From assembly GCA_947499955.1 (NCBI GenBank), contig CANMQI010000004.1, positions 62,001 to 126,000 on the forward strand: a stretch of DNA of 64,000 bases, given 5' to 3'. This DNA is from an uncultured Granulosicoccus sp. Its GTDB lineage: Bacteria; Pseudomonadota; Gammaproteobacteria; Granulosicoccales; Granulosicoccaceae. Below the pieces are notes generated by a model. It saw only the letters and a program-made list of their open reading frames with translations. It ran no database searches and had not been told where the DNA came from. The position numbers were made by a program, and so were the translations under genes. Positions 54,633 through 64,000 of this stretch are shown here, one piece after another (position 1 is the first letter of the stretch; each line of letters opens with the position of its first letter).

Positions 54633-55397
54633 ATGCGTTGTGAATCGACTGTCTCTGTCGTCATCACCGGTGGTGCATCGGGTCTGGGGCGCGGTACCGC
54701 GACGCATCTGTCATCACTGGGATGCCAGGTTGCCGTACTCGATCTACCCAACGAGGCTGTTGCTGCCGAACTGGCCAGTGCCGGTATCCATTTCATTGCC
54801 TGTGATATCACGCAGGTCGATGCCGTGGACGCTGCCATCGATCAGGTCATCGCCACTCAGGGTGTGCCGCGCGTTGTGGTCAATTGCGCCGGTATAGCCC
54901 CCGCAGCCCGCAGCGTCGGTCGCGATGGCGCTCACGACGCTGATCTGTTTGCCAGGGTGGTCAGTGTCAATCTGACAGGCTCCTTTCTGGTAGCCTCGCG
55001 CTTTGCCGCCCACATGGTGGGCAACGAGCCGGGTGAAGACCAGGAGCGGGGTGTCATCATCAACACAGCCTCGGTGGCGGCCTACGATGGTCAGGTTGGC
55101 CAATGCGCCTATTCAGCCTCCAAGGCCGGCATCGTCGGTATGACCCTGCCGATGGCGCGTGACCTGTCCTCACTGGGTGTGCGAGTCTGTGCCATTGCCC
55201 CCGGCATCTTCGAGACACCCATGGTAACGGGCATGCCGGATGAGGTGCAGCAGAGTCTGGCAGCACAGGTGCCGTTTCCAAAGCGCTTGGGCAAGCCTTC
55301 GGACTATGCGAAACTGGTACAGCACATCATCGAGAACACGATGCTCAATGGAGAGGTCATCCGACTCGATGGTGCCATCCGCATGGGTGCCAAGTAG
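54633..55397 (+). CDS. SDR, 3-hydroxyacyl-CoA dehydrogenase type II-like
   Basis: A 254-residue SDR with [19 protein letters not shown], the catalytic YSASKAG, and the C-terminal [15 protein letters not shown] typical of the HSD17B10/3-hydroxy-2-methylbutyryl-CoA group. It would oxidise short 3-hydroxyacyl-CoA (isoleucine or fatty acid breakdown). It follows the DUF3581 gene closely, so the two are co-transcribed. Followed 43 bp on by recQ. Confidence 0.85.
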   Translation: MRCESTVSVVITGGASGLGRGTATHLSSLGCQVAVLDLPNEAVAAELASAGIHFIACDITQVDAVDAAIDQVIATQGVPRVVVNCAGIAPAARSVGRDGAHDADLFARVVSVNLTGSFLVASRFAAHMVGNEPGEDQERGVIINTASVAAYDGQVGQCAYSASKAGIVGMTLPMARDLSSLGVRVCAIAPGIFETPMVTGMPDEVQQSLAAQVPFPKRLGKPSDYAKLVQHIIENTMLNGEVIRLDGAIRMGAK

Positions 55398-55440
55398 TTT
55401 CCGACTCACATCCGCACGTTTTACTTCGCATGGAGGCGAA

Positions 55441-57270
<1,830 letters not shown>

Positions 57271-57358
57271 CGGCTGCTGTACACCGGCTTGTCCTGCGGT
57301 GCGCTCGTTGAGTCATTGGAGGCCTTTGAACCGTGGGTGTCTCAGGCTTCCCGCTGGA

Positions 57359-57661
57359 TCAGTGCAGGTAGTCCGTGTCGGGGCGTCGGGAATAACGCAC
57401 TTCACGATCCAGAAGCTCCCCCTTGAGTGAGTAGCGTTCCCAGCCGATCTGCTTGCTGTAAGGCGGGCGAAGCGATTTGCGTGTCCAGGTCCGAAAGCGG
57501 GCGATCAACTGTTCCCCGGCATCGTGCTCCTCGAGCCAGTGCGATTCGTATTCGCTGCCATTGCTCGATTCCTTGCGGGTCCCCGACAGGGTCAGGTTGT
57601 GTTCCGCCGGTAAGGCGAACAGAGTCTTGAATCTGGCGTTTGCCTCCTCTTCATCACTCAT
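57359..57661 (-). CDS. conserved hypothetical protein
   Basis: A 100-residue soluble protein beginning MSDEEEANARFKTLFALP, ending YSLKGELLDREVRY and a few polar residues. The charge pattern and compact length look like a real small gene; I do not recognise a family. It is convergent with recQ and precedes the acyltransferase gene on the same strand. Confidence 0.55.
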   Translation of the reverse strand: MSDEEEANARFKTLFALPAEHNLTLSGTRKESSNGSEYESHWLEEHDAGEQLIARFRTWTRKSLRPPYSKQIGWERYSLKGELLDREVRYSRRPDTDYLH

Positions 57662-57740
57662 GCCGGATTGTCTCCTGCCTGAGCGCTACCTGCTCGCAAG
57701 CAACAAGTCTCGTTGTAGGCCTGTCGCCCTGGCACGAATA

Positions 57741-58757
57741 TCACGCCTTGCTGGCAACGGCCGCCTGCTTGTTGCCCCACTGCAGGCGTTCGGTGCGCAG
57801 CAGCCAGTTGTCGATGTACTTGTGTATCACGATGCTGACGAGTACGCAGACCACCAGAGAGATGCCGACGAACAGCCAGGCAGCCACTTGCCCCTCACCC
57901 AGAATGGGGGCCACGAATTTGCGCAGGATGCCGAGCGTGAAGATATGACTCAGGTACAGCGCATAGGAGGCGTCCCCCAACAGCACGCCCCAGCGGTGCT
58001 CGCCGATGCGCACATACAGGCAGGCCATGACAATGCAGAAGGAGGGTATGCCGTACTCGAAGATGCGAGGCAGGGGCAACTTGATCAACAGTACGCAAGT
58101 GGAGGCCAGCAGTAACCAGGCGGCGGTTGAGGGCGGCAGGCGAAAGCCGCGCTTCCAGGCCACAGCCAGCAGCATGCCGAGAATGAACTCGAACACCAGC
58201 GACTTGCTGAAGAAGAATGCCAGGGCCGACTGGCCGTCATTGAAGTACGAAGCCAGCACGAAAACGCCGGTGATGACCACTGTGATGAATGCGATGCGGT
58301 AGCGTTCGCTCAGCAACAGGGAGATGGCGAAGATGAGATAGAAGTACATCTCGAAATTCAGGGACCAGCCGGGGGCCAGTATGGGCCAGGCCTCATGCGG
58401 ATGCGCCAGGCTCCAGAAGGGAATGAAGCCGAGGCTGAGCAGTAGCGCCTGCAGGTCGAAAACCGTGGCCTTGAAGACACCCGGCATCAGCAGCAGAATG
58501 GCTGCCATCAGAAAGGTGAAGAACCAGTACAGGGGCACGACCCGACGAATCCGGTTTTTCAGGAAGCTGACCGGCCTGTCGCCGGGCTTCGAGATGAATA
58601 TCATGATGAAGCCGGATATCACGAAGAAGATATCCACGCCGAAGCTGCCGGCTTCTGTCAGATACTGTTCATAGTCCGCAACCTGAATGACCGTGTGGCT
58701 ATACACCACGGCCAGCGCCGCAACAGCGCGCAGGTATTGGAGGGCATGCAGTCTCAT
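57741..58757 (-). CDS. acyltransferase 3 family membrane protein
   Basis: A 338-residue integral membrane acyltransferase: the start LQYLRAVAALAVVYSH with catalytic His, FFVISGFIMIF near residue 40, PLYWFF, and about ten helices. These enzymes O-acylate surface sugars (e.g. exopolysaccharide, LPS, peptidoglycan). The neighbouring genes downstream encode two sialate-O-acetylesterase-type lipoproteins, which could remove such groups; that link is inference. Confidence 0.85.
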   Translation of the reverse strand: MRLHALQYLRAVAALAVVYSHTVIQVADYEQYLTEAGSFGVDIFFVISGFIMIFISKPGDRPVSFLKNRIRRVVPLYWFFTFLMAAILLLMPGVFKATVFDLQALLLSLGFIPFWSLAHPHEAWPILAPGWSLNFEMYFYLIFAISLLLSERYRIAFITVVITGVFVLASYFNDGQSALAFFFSKSLVFEFILGMLLAVAWKRGFRLPPSTAAWLLLASTCVLLIKLPLPRIFEYGIPSFCIVMACLYVRIGEHRWGVLLGDASYALYLSHIFTLGILRKFVAPILGEGQVAAWLFVGISLVVCVLVSIVIHKYIDNWLLRTERLQWGNKQAAVASKA

Positions 58758-58875
58758 CAGACAGTTATCGGCAAGGGTTGGCTATAGTGGAGTTATAGTA
58801 GCTGGCCAGCTGTATAGACAGGCTGACCAATTGCCATGGCGTACGTCAACAAGCCGCCTGCCTGCTGTCGTGTAC

Positions 58876-60246
58876 TCAGGAACCCGCTGCTGCGCGCAGC
58901 AGGGCGTCATGATAGCGCACGCCCATTTCACGCAAGGCGGCCGCGCCAAAGTGGATGCACGTCGTATTGCCGCATGGGTAGCCGTTGGCTGGCGTCAGAT
59001 CATCATGGTTGGACACGGCCGTGAACGACACCTGGTTGGGCATGTTGCGATGCGCCATGTCCACCAGTTGCTTGCTTGGCGGGAATTCAGACAGGTCGCC
59101 GCGTTCATCGATACCGCGAGACATGGTGCCGATGACGAAAGGAATGTTGCTGTCAGCCCGACGCAGGTCACCGCCGCGCAGATCGGCATTGATGCTCATG
59201 CGCATCTGGAAAATCAGGCGTTCAAGGTTCTGCTCATAGCTTTCACCACAACGCTCGTTCGAGTCGGATTCGCCCTGGTGCCACAGAATGCCACGCAAGA
59301 TACCACCGGTTTCCGCCAGCGCCAGGTTGGCACGCGCAACGGCTCGATCGAAAAGCCAGGTATTACCCAGTTCAGGATCATTGGTAGCCTGAGCGTTCCA
59401 TTGACCATTGGGGCCATCCTGACCGTCTTCGACCTTGCAGAATGACGAGCCGGACCAGGCAGCAGGTACCAGTACGATGTCACGTGATGTCTCGTTCAGG
59501 GCTTCCTTGGCAAAGCTCAGACCCAGTCCGATATATTCCAGGTCCTTGCCGGATGTATTGGAAGGATCCAATGGCACATGCAGGGGATCCTCCGCCGTCG
59601 TGATACCGGGCGCCACCACGTTCTTCGATGAAGACATGAAATCTGCCTGCGTCAGGAAGATGTCCTGTCGATCGTTCTTGCTGACGTTCAGCTGTTTGAT
59701 GCGTGGATGGGTTTCATCAGCGCCACCGGGATAGGCCTGACGCGTGCCATCGCCGCTGAAGCCCACCATGTTGCTCTGGCCGACCAGCAGATACACATCC
59801 GGTGCATCAACGGGGGTGACATCGACCCGCAGCAGCAGCTCATGGCTATCAGTACCATCGCTGGCTGTCACCAGGAATTCGCGCTCATGCGCCAGAATCG
59901 GCAGATCGGCGATGTCCAGCTGCAGGACCAGTTCGCTGGCCGTGCTGCCCGCGCTCAGGTCGGGCTCACTGAAGCTGCTGTTGACGAATGCAGCGTCGGC
60001 CGTGGAAACACCGGTAACACTCAGCTGAACCGTTGCGGAGTGATCATTGCTGCGATTCAAGGTCAGCGGAATGCGTAAACCGCTCTGATCGCCTTCGACC
60101 AGTTGCAGATCATCAGTGACTGCCTGCAGCGCGAAATCGCCGGTGGGCACTTTGTTGTCGCCGACACTTTCGGTCGACAGCTCGTCACTGCAACTGGCCA
60201 GCAGCACAGAGGCCGAGAGCAGGGCGAGACGCAACAGCTTGGTCAT
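58876..60246 (-). CDS. SGNH/sialate O-acetylesterase-type lipoprotein
   Basis: The start at 60246 gives 456 residues with a lipoprotein signal (LLASC, Cys near residue 19). The N-terminal 150 residues look like a cadherin-type beta domain. Then VYLLVGQSNMVGFSGDG supplies the SGNH nucleophile Ser, and GILWHQGESDSNE the conserved WHQGESD box of the SASA family. It would remove acetyl esters from surface or environmental sugars. A close paralogue follows at 60402-61829. Confidence 0.8.
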   Translation of the reverse strand: MTKLLRLALLSASVLLASCSDELSTESVGDNKVPTGDFALQAVTDDLQLVEGDQSGLRIPLTLNRSNDHSATVQLSVTGVSTADAAFVNSSFSEPDLSAGSTASELVLQLDIADLPILAHEREFLVTASDGTDSHELLLRVDVTPVDAPDVYLLVGQSNMVGFSGDGTRQAYPGGADETHPRIKQLNVSKNDRQDIFLTQADFMSSSKNVVAPGITTAEDPLHVPLDPSNTSGKDLEYIGLGLSFAKEALNETSRDIVLVPAAWSGSSFCKVEDGQDGPNGQWNAQATNDPELGNTWLFDRAVARANLALAETGGILRGILWHQGESDSNERCGESYEQNLERLIFQMRMSINADLRGGDLRRADSNIPFVIGTMSRGIDERGDLSEFPPSKQLVDMAHRNMPNQVSFTAVSNHDDLTPANGYPCGNTTCIHFGAAALREMGVRYHDALLRAAAGS

Positions 60247-60401
60247 TTTTATCGGGAGGGTAATCACACTAGTCATCGGGTAGGTTAAGCAAGCGCCAAG
60301 CCTATACATGACGCGCTTCGGCAAGATTGATCCGTTTCAGTCTGTGAGCAATAAAAAAGCCAACCGAAACGAGAGCTTAGTAGAATTTGTGAGCTATGCC
60401 A

Positions 60402-61829
60402 TCAATTGGCAGGTAGCAGGCGGGTGATGGCTTCGTAGTAGCGTTCGCCCATCAAGCGATAGGCGGCGGCACCGAAGTGAACGCAGGAGCCCTCTCCGCA
60501 GGCGTAGCCGGGGGGGACGAGGTCGTCGTTGATCACCACGTCCGACAGGGGCACCAGACTGGCGATGTTACGCAGCGCATCGTCCACCAACTGTTTGGCA
60601 TCGCTGAAGGGCGTCTGGTCGCCACGGCTGTCCGAGCCCTGGGACAGGGTGCCGACAATGAAGGGGATGTCGGCATCGGCGCCGCGCGCGGAGGCGCCGC
60701 GAGCATCCGGTTGAATTCGGGTGCGCAGGGCGCTGGCCAGTTCTGCCAGGTTGGCGGCATAGGTCTGTGCGCAATTGATGTCGTCCGAATCGGCCTCGCC
60801 CTGATGCCACAGGATGCCGCGCAGAATGCCATTGGTTTCGCTCAGCGCGATATTGGCACGCTCGACGGCTCGCTGATACAGCAAGGTGCCGGCCAGGGCG
60901 GGATTGTTCTTCGGGGTTGCGTTCCAGCCGATACCCGGCAGACGGTTGGTCTCACGTTTGCAGAAACCGGTATCAGGCCAGGCAGCAGGCACCAGATAGA
61001 TGTCGGCGTTGGTGTCGTTCAGGGCTTGCTTGGCGAAGGAGAGGGCCGGGCCGATGCGTTGACCTGCCTTGCCACCCAATGTCGTGTCAAAACCATCGTG
61101 CAAGGGGTCGAGAGCGGGTGTCAGCGGCATGCCTTCGACGTACAGGCTGGCCGGATCGGAGAAGTCGGCAGCCGTGGCAAAGTGCTCACCATCATTACCG
61201 GTGACATTGAGCTGCAGGATGCGATCATTCGGCGCATCCGGTTCACCCGCCTGGGCGCGCTTGCTGTTGTCTTCGCTGAAGCCCACCATGTTGCTCTGGC
61301 CGACCAACAGGTAGACATCGGGCAGCTCGGTCGGGCTGACAGTGAAGTCGATGGCCGTGCTCAGGATAGGGGTCGTGCCATCGCTGGCGGTCACGATCAG
61401 GGTCCGGGTCTGCGGCTGGATGGGGCGAGCGCCAATGGCCAACTGCATGTTCAGTGTGCTGGACGTCTCACCGGCGGACAGCGAGGCATCGGAAAACGAC
61501 AGGGAGGTGTATTGCTCCTGGGTGGGATCCTGCAGTTCTGCCGAGAGCTGTACGGTGGCGGGGGCTCCTGACTGGCGCACGATGCTGACGGGAACGCTGA
61601 CACCGCTGGCGGCGCCTTCCTGCAGTTCGATTGCACCGTTGCCGATCTGCAGGGTCAGCAGCTCGTTGGAGGTGCTGCCGTTGCTGCCGGTAGGGGGCAG
61701 AGACGCGACGTTGCCGGGATTGTTGCCCTCGTCCACATCGGTACGCAGATCGCTGTCACAGCCAGCCAGCAGCGCAAGCAGGCTGGCAGCTGCAAGCATG
61801 GGCGCGCGACGTGCTCCGCCCGTTCTCAT
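60402..61829 (-). CDS. SGNH/sialate O-acetylesterase-type lipoprotein, second paralogue
   Basis: The start at 61829 gives 475 residues with signal ALLAGC. Architecture is as in the neighbour: a beta domain, then VYLLVGQSNMVGFSEDN and GILWHQGEADSDD; the last motif has Ala-Asp after GE where the neighbour has Ser-Asp, which is usual variation. Conserved blocks match along the whole length, showing tandem duplication. In-frame start at 61943 gives an N-terminal extension without clear function. Confidence 0.8.
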   Translation of the reverse strand: MRTGGARRAPMLAAASLLALLAGCDSDLRTDVDEGNNPGNVASLPPTGSNGSTSNELLTLQIGNGAIELQEGAASGVSVPVSIVRQSGAPATVQLSAELQDPTQEQYTSLSFSDASLSAGETSSTLNMQLAIGARPIQPQTRTLIVTASDGTTPILSTAIDFTVSPTELPDVYLLVGQSNMVGFSEDNSKRAQAGEPDAPNDRILQLNVTGNDGEHFATAADFSDPASLYVEGMPLTPALDPLHDGFDTTLGGKAGQRIGPALSFAKQALNDTNADIYLVPAAWPDTGFCKRETNRLPGIGWNATPKNNPALAGTLLYQRAVERANIALSETNGILRGILWHQGEADSDDINCAQTYAANLAELASALRTRIQPDARGASARGADADIPFIVGTLSQGSDSRGDQTPFSDAKQLVDDALRNIASLVPLSDVVINDDLVPPGYACGEGSCVHFGAAAYRLMGERYYEAITRLLPAN

Positions 61830-62254
61830 CGAGCGAGTGGCGCAGGCGGCAACGGGATGAGCGGTGCGCAGGCGGGTGATGGTGGAGACAAGAGACGATA
61901 CCTGCCGACCTGCTGTGTAAGACGAGATGACGATGAACCTCATGGGTGTGAATTAACCTACTAAACTGTCTGCCTGGACAATGCTTTTTCTCGCAAACCA
62001 CCGGTTTTCAGCCAATGTGCTGCTTACGCCGACAGGTACTGCCCCTGGAATGCGCCGGAGTCTAGCAGAGAGAGCAGTCCATCCAGAGGTCTTAGTACCC
62101 AACTAACTGCAATGCAACAGATTATTACGTTCGAAGGGTGAAAGGAATGTGCCTTTCCGATGCCTATCGAACTGCTGTTTTGCCGGAGTGTCATGATAAG
62201 GTTGGGGTTAGTCGCCACTTCATTAATGAACAGACTCAACCGTTAACTAGTTTC
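61830..62254. other. 425-bp gap with no supported gene
   Basis: Contains the promoter regions of the divergent lipoprotein gene and the Mrp operon. No hairpin or RNA motif stands out. A frame from 62138 in line with MrpE adds residues with no sense and is not used. Confidence 0.4.
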
Positions 62255-62755
62255 ATGACTCAACTATTCAGGCTGACAGCCACAATGGTATGCCTCTGGC
62301 TACTGTTGTCGGGACTGTTCAAGGCGCAACTGCTCATACTCGGGGCCCTGTCGGTCGCACTTGTGGTGTGGCTTGCCTATCGTATGCGTGTGCTCGAGCA
62401 TCAGGGGCAACCGATCTTTTTCCGGTTTCTGCACATTCTCGAATACTGGGGCTGGCTGCTGCGGCAGATCTTCCTGAGTAACGTCGATGTGACACGACGG
62501 GTCTGGTCGCGCGAGCTGGACATCAAACCTACGCTGCGGCGGGTGAAGGCCACCCCGGATACGGAGTTGGGGCGTGTGATCTATGCCAATTCGATCACAC
62601 TCACACCGGGCACGACCGCGATCAATTTCACGCCCAGTGACGAAATCCTGGTGCATGCACTGCATGAGGATACGCTGGCAGAGCTGGAGCGCGGTGAGAT
62701 GGCTGCTCACGTTCGCGACGTCGAACCCCATCTGCATTTCCGACGAGATCGCTGA
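62255..62755 (+). CDS. mrpE: Na+/H+ antiporter subunit MrpE
   Basis: A 166-residue membrane protein; two hydrophobic segments at about residues 8-45, then ILEYWGWLLRQIFLSNVDV and YANSITLTPGT, both signatures of the MnhE/PhaE family. It is a small subunit of the hetero-oligomeric Mrp antiporter that exchanges Na+ for protons. First complete gene of the operon here; mrpF starts 1 bp after its stop. Confidence 0.9.
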   Translation: MTQLFRLTATMVCLWLLLSGLFKAQLLILGALSVALVVWLAYRMRVLEHQGQPIFFRFLHILEYWGWLLRQIFLSNVDVTRRVWSRELDIKPTLRRVKATPDTELGRVIYANSITLTPGTTAINFTPSDEILVHALHEDTLAELERGEMAAHVRDVEPHLHFRRDR

Positions 62756-62756
62756 C

Positions 62757-63038
62757 ATGTTCATAGCTGCCACCATTGCGCTGCTCATCACCATGGCGCT
62801 GACGCTGACGCGGGCCTTGTTGGGCCCGACCCTGTTTGACCGTCTGTTGGCGGTGAACTCCTTCGGCACCAAGGTCGTGTTGCTGATTGCCGTTCACGGG
62901 TTCATGACCGGTCGCCCCGATTTTCTCGATATTGCCCTCGTGTATTCACTGATCAACTTCATCGGCACCATTGCGGTGCTCAAGTTCTTCGAATACGACG
63001 ATCTGGGTAGTGGCGCTTATCAAGAGGATGATTTCTGA
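62757..63038 (+). CDS. mrpF: Na+/H+ antiporter subunit MrpF
   Basis: A 93-residue protein of three helices with the family phrases GPTLFDRLLAVNSFGTKVVL and LDIALVYSLINFIGTIAVL. It overlaps mrpG by 1 bp (TGATG). The order E-F-G is that of Mrp operons of Pha/Mnh type. Confidence 0.9.
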   Translation: MFIAATIALLITMALTLTRALLGPTLFDRLLAVNSFGTKVVLLIAVHGFMTGRPDFLDIALVYSLINFIGTIAVLKFFEYDDLGSGAYQEDDF

Positions 63039-63517
63039 TGTTGGACTGGCTGGTTTGGGGCGTAAGCTGGATTCTGTTGCTGATCGGTTGCACCTTCGTG
63101 GTGACGGGGGCCATCGGCATGATCCGCATGCCTGATTTGTATACTCGCCTGCATGCCGCCAGTGTCACGGACACCGGCGGGGCCATTGCCATCTCTCTGG
63201 CGCTGATCATTCAATCGGTGTTCGTGTTCGGCAGTGCCATGGCGGCCATCAAGGTATTGCTGATCCTGTTCTTCACCCTGTTCACGGCGCCCACGGCCTC
63301 TCACGCACTGGCCAAGACGGCCTTGCTGTGTGGGCAGGTGCCTCTGGGGGTTGACGGTAAACCGATCCTGGATTCGCCGGAGGAGGCGACCCTGTTGGCG
63401 CGCTCGCGCGCGGTTGACTACCAGTCCGGTCAGGATGCGGTGGAAATTCTGGAAGAGACCCGTCGCCACAAGCAGGCGCGGGTACAGGATCATGACGACG
63501 ATGGAGATCAAGCCTGA
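63038..63517 (+). CDS. mrpG: Na+/H+ antiporter subunit MrpG
   Basis: A 159-residue protein with three helices and the MnhG box GMIRMPDLYTRLHAASVTDT at about residues 28-47. The 60-residue C-terminal extension is hydrophilic and acidic and longer than in many MrpG. It overlaps the next gene by TGATG. Confidence 0.9.
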   Translation: MLDWLVWGVSWILLLIGCTFVVTGAIGMIRMPDLYTRLHAASVTDTGGAIAISLALIIQSVFVFGSAMAAIKVLLILFFTLFTAPTASHALAKTALLCGQVPLGVDGKPILDSPEEATLLARSRAVDYQSGQDAVEILEETRRHKQARVQDHDDDGDQA

Positions 63518-64000
63518 TGGATACCTTCATTGTCCTGGTCTTGCTGACCTTTCTGGCCATCACGGCCATCGGCATCATCGTTCTGCGTGATCTGCTGGGT
63601 GCGGTCATCCTGCTGGGTGTCTACAGCCTTACCGCCGCAGGCGCCTTCGTGGTCATGGACGCCGTGGACGTCGCCTTCACCGAGGCGGCTGTCGGGGCGG
63701 GTATCTCCACCATCCTGTTTCTGGGGGCATTGTCGTTCACCAGGCACGAGCAGAAGCCGCGCGGCCACGACAGCTGGGTGGCGTTGGTCTTTGTCGTCGT
63801 CACGGGCGGGCTTCTGATCTACGGTACGCTGGACATGCCCTATTACGGCAGTGCCGACTCACCGTCGCAGACACATCCGGAACTGGCCGTTCGCTATATC
63901 CAGGAGTCGGGTACCGAAGTGGGGCCACCCAATATCGTGACCTCGGTGCTGGCCAGCTATCGTGGCTACGACACGCTGGGCGAGACGGTCGTGGTTTTCG
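63517..64000 (+). CDS. Mrp/Mbh-type antiporter subunit (MbhD/MbhE-like, partial)
   Basis: The frame runs off the right edge after 161 codons. Its first 80 residues match the DUF4040/MbhD domain (LRDLLGAVILLGVYSLTAAG, EAAVGAGISTILFL), and residues 105-160 a MbhE/MrpB-like start (SYRGYDTLGETVVVF). Such fused small subunits precede MrpB/C/D in these operons. The rest of the antiporter lies beyond the window. Confidence 0.8.
   Translation, partial: MDTFIVLVLLTFLAITAIGIIVLRDLLGAVILLGVYSLTAAGAFVVMDAVDVAFTEAAVGAGISTILFLGALSFTRHEQKPRGHDSWVALVFVVVTGGLLIYGTLDMPYYGSADSPSQTHPELAVRYIQESGTEVGPPNIVTSVLASYRGYDTLGETVVVF

Noticed and set aside
55240-55440. Upstream extension of recQ
   Set aside because: It lies inside the SDR gene; the start at 55441 has a good ribosome site and the normal RecQ N-terminus.

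Overview
The window looks like the chromosome of a metabolically versatile marine gammaproteobacterium. Evidence: GreB, a gammaproteobacterial DUF3581 protein, DUF1127 small proteins, a GlyGly-CTERM-like sorting tail, Mrp-type Na+/H+ antiporter genes, a DMSP-lyase cupin, a CxPxR sulfatase, TRAP and opp-type ABC transporters, and many secreted or lipoprotein genes. A large-genome marine lineage such as Granulosicoccaceae would fit, but that is a guess from gene content and not a measured placement.

Layout. 1-4.2 kb: sulfopyruvate/phosphonopyruvate decarboxylase pair, FMN hydroxyacid oxidase, SDR and Zn-alcohol dehydrogenase, a C2/C3 sulfonate or phosphonate-type catabolic run. 4.2-6.1 kb: a DUF1127 protein and a MocR regulator with a palindrome at its start. 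6.1-15.7 kb: a GntR-FCD regulator and flavin reductase, divergent from an opp-type ABC transporter operon that carries two amidohydrolases (uptake and hydrolysis of an unknown amide or cyclic N-compound). 15.8-20.9 kb: secreted lipoproteins, DUF3087, a LysR regulator with a duplicated 3' end, and a LysR-divergent DUF1127/isochorismatase group. 21-28 kb: dadA behind a tandem glycine riboswitch, then a PQQ dehydrogenase-cytochrome c-CBM protein, an IS66 wreck, and a metallo-beta-lactamase-fold gene. The riboswitch half and the metallo-beta-lactamase gene each occur twice, one copy decayed. 28.4-30.4 kb: a large secreted FG-GAP/thrombospondin-3 protein. 30.9-40.3 kb: LysR, TAXI-TRAP transporter, sulfatase, creatinase, DMSP lyase and a dihydrolipoamide dehydrogenase-like flavoprotein.

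40.3-47.3 kb is a scarred zone: an orphan open frame, the tail of a VOC gene fused to a DUF1428 gene, half a tRNA-Phe, a lipoprotein hydrolase, a YHYH-domain fragment, greB, two solitary IS200/IS605-type ends and an intact-looking TnpB element. 47.3-52.9 kb (minus strand) is a tight operon of copper-amine-oxidase-like proteins split over three genes, one with a nearly complete active site and one stripped of it, followed by a fibronectin-III secreted protein. It is the best candidate here for an undescribed system. 53-58.8 kb holds housekeeping genes (gamma-glutamylcyclotransferase-like, DUF3581, SDR, recQ, acyltransferase). 58.9-61.9 kb holds two paralogous SGNH/sialate-O-acetylesterase-type lipoproteins. 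62.2-64 kb is the start of an Mrp antiporter operon that runs off the end.

All calls come from reading motifs, gene order and translated sequence. No database search was possible, so family names rest on recalled motifs and exact substrates are mostly inference.
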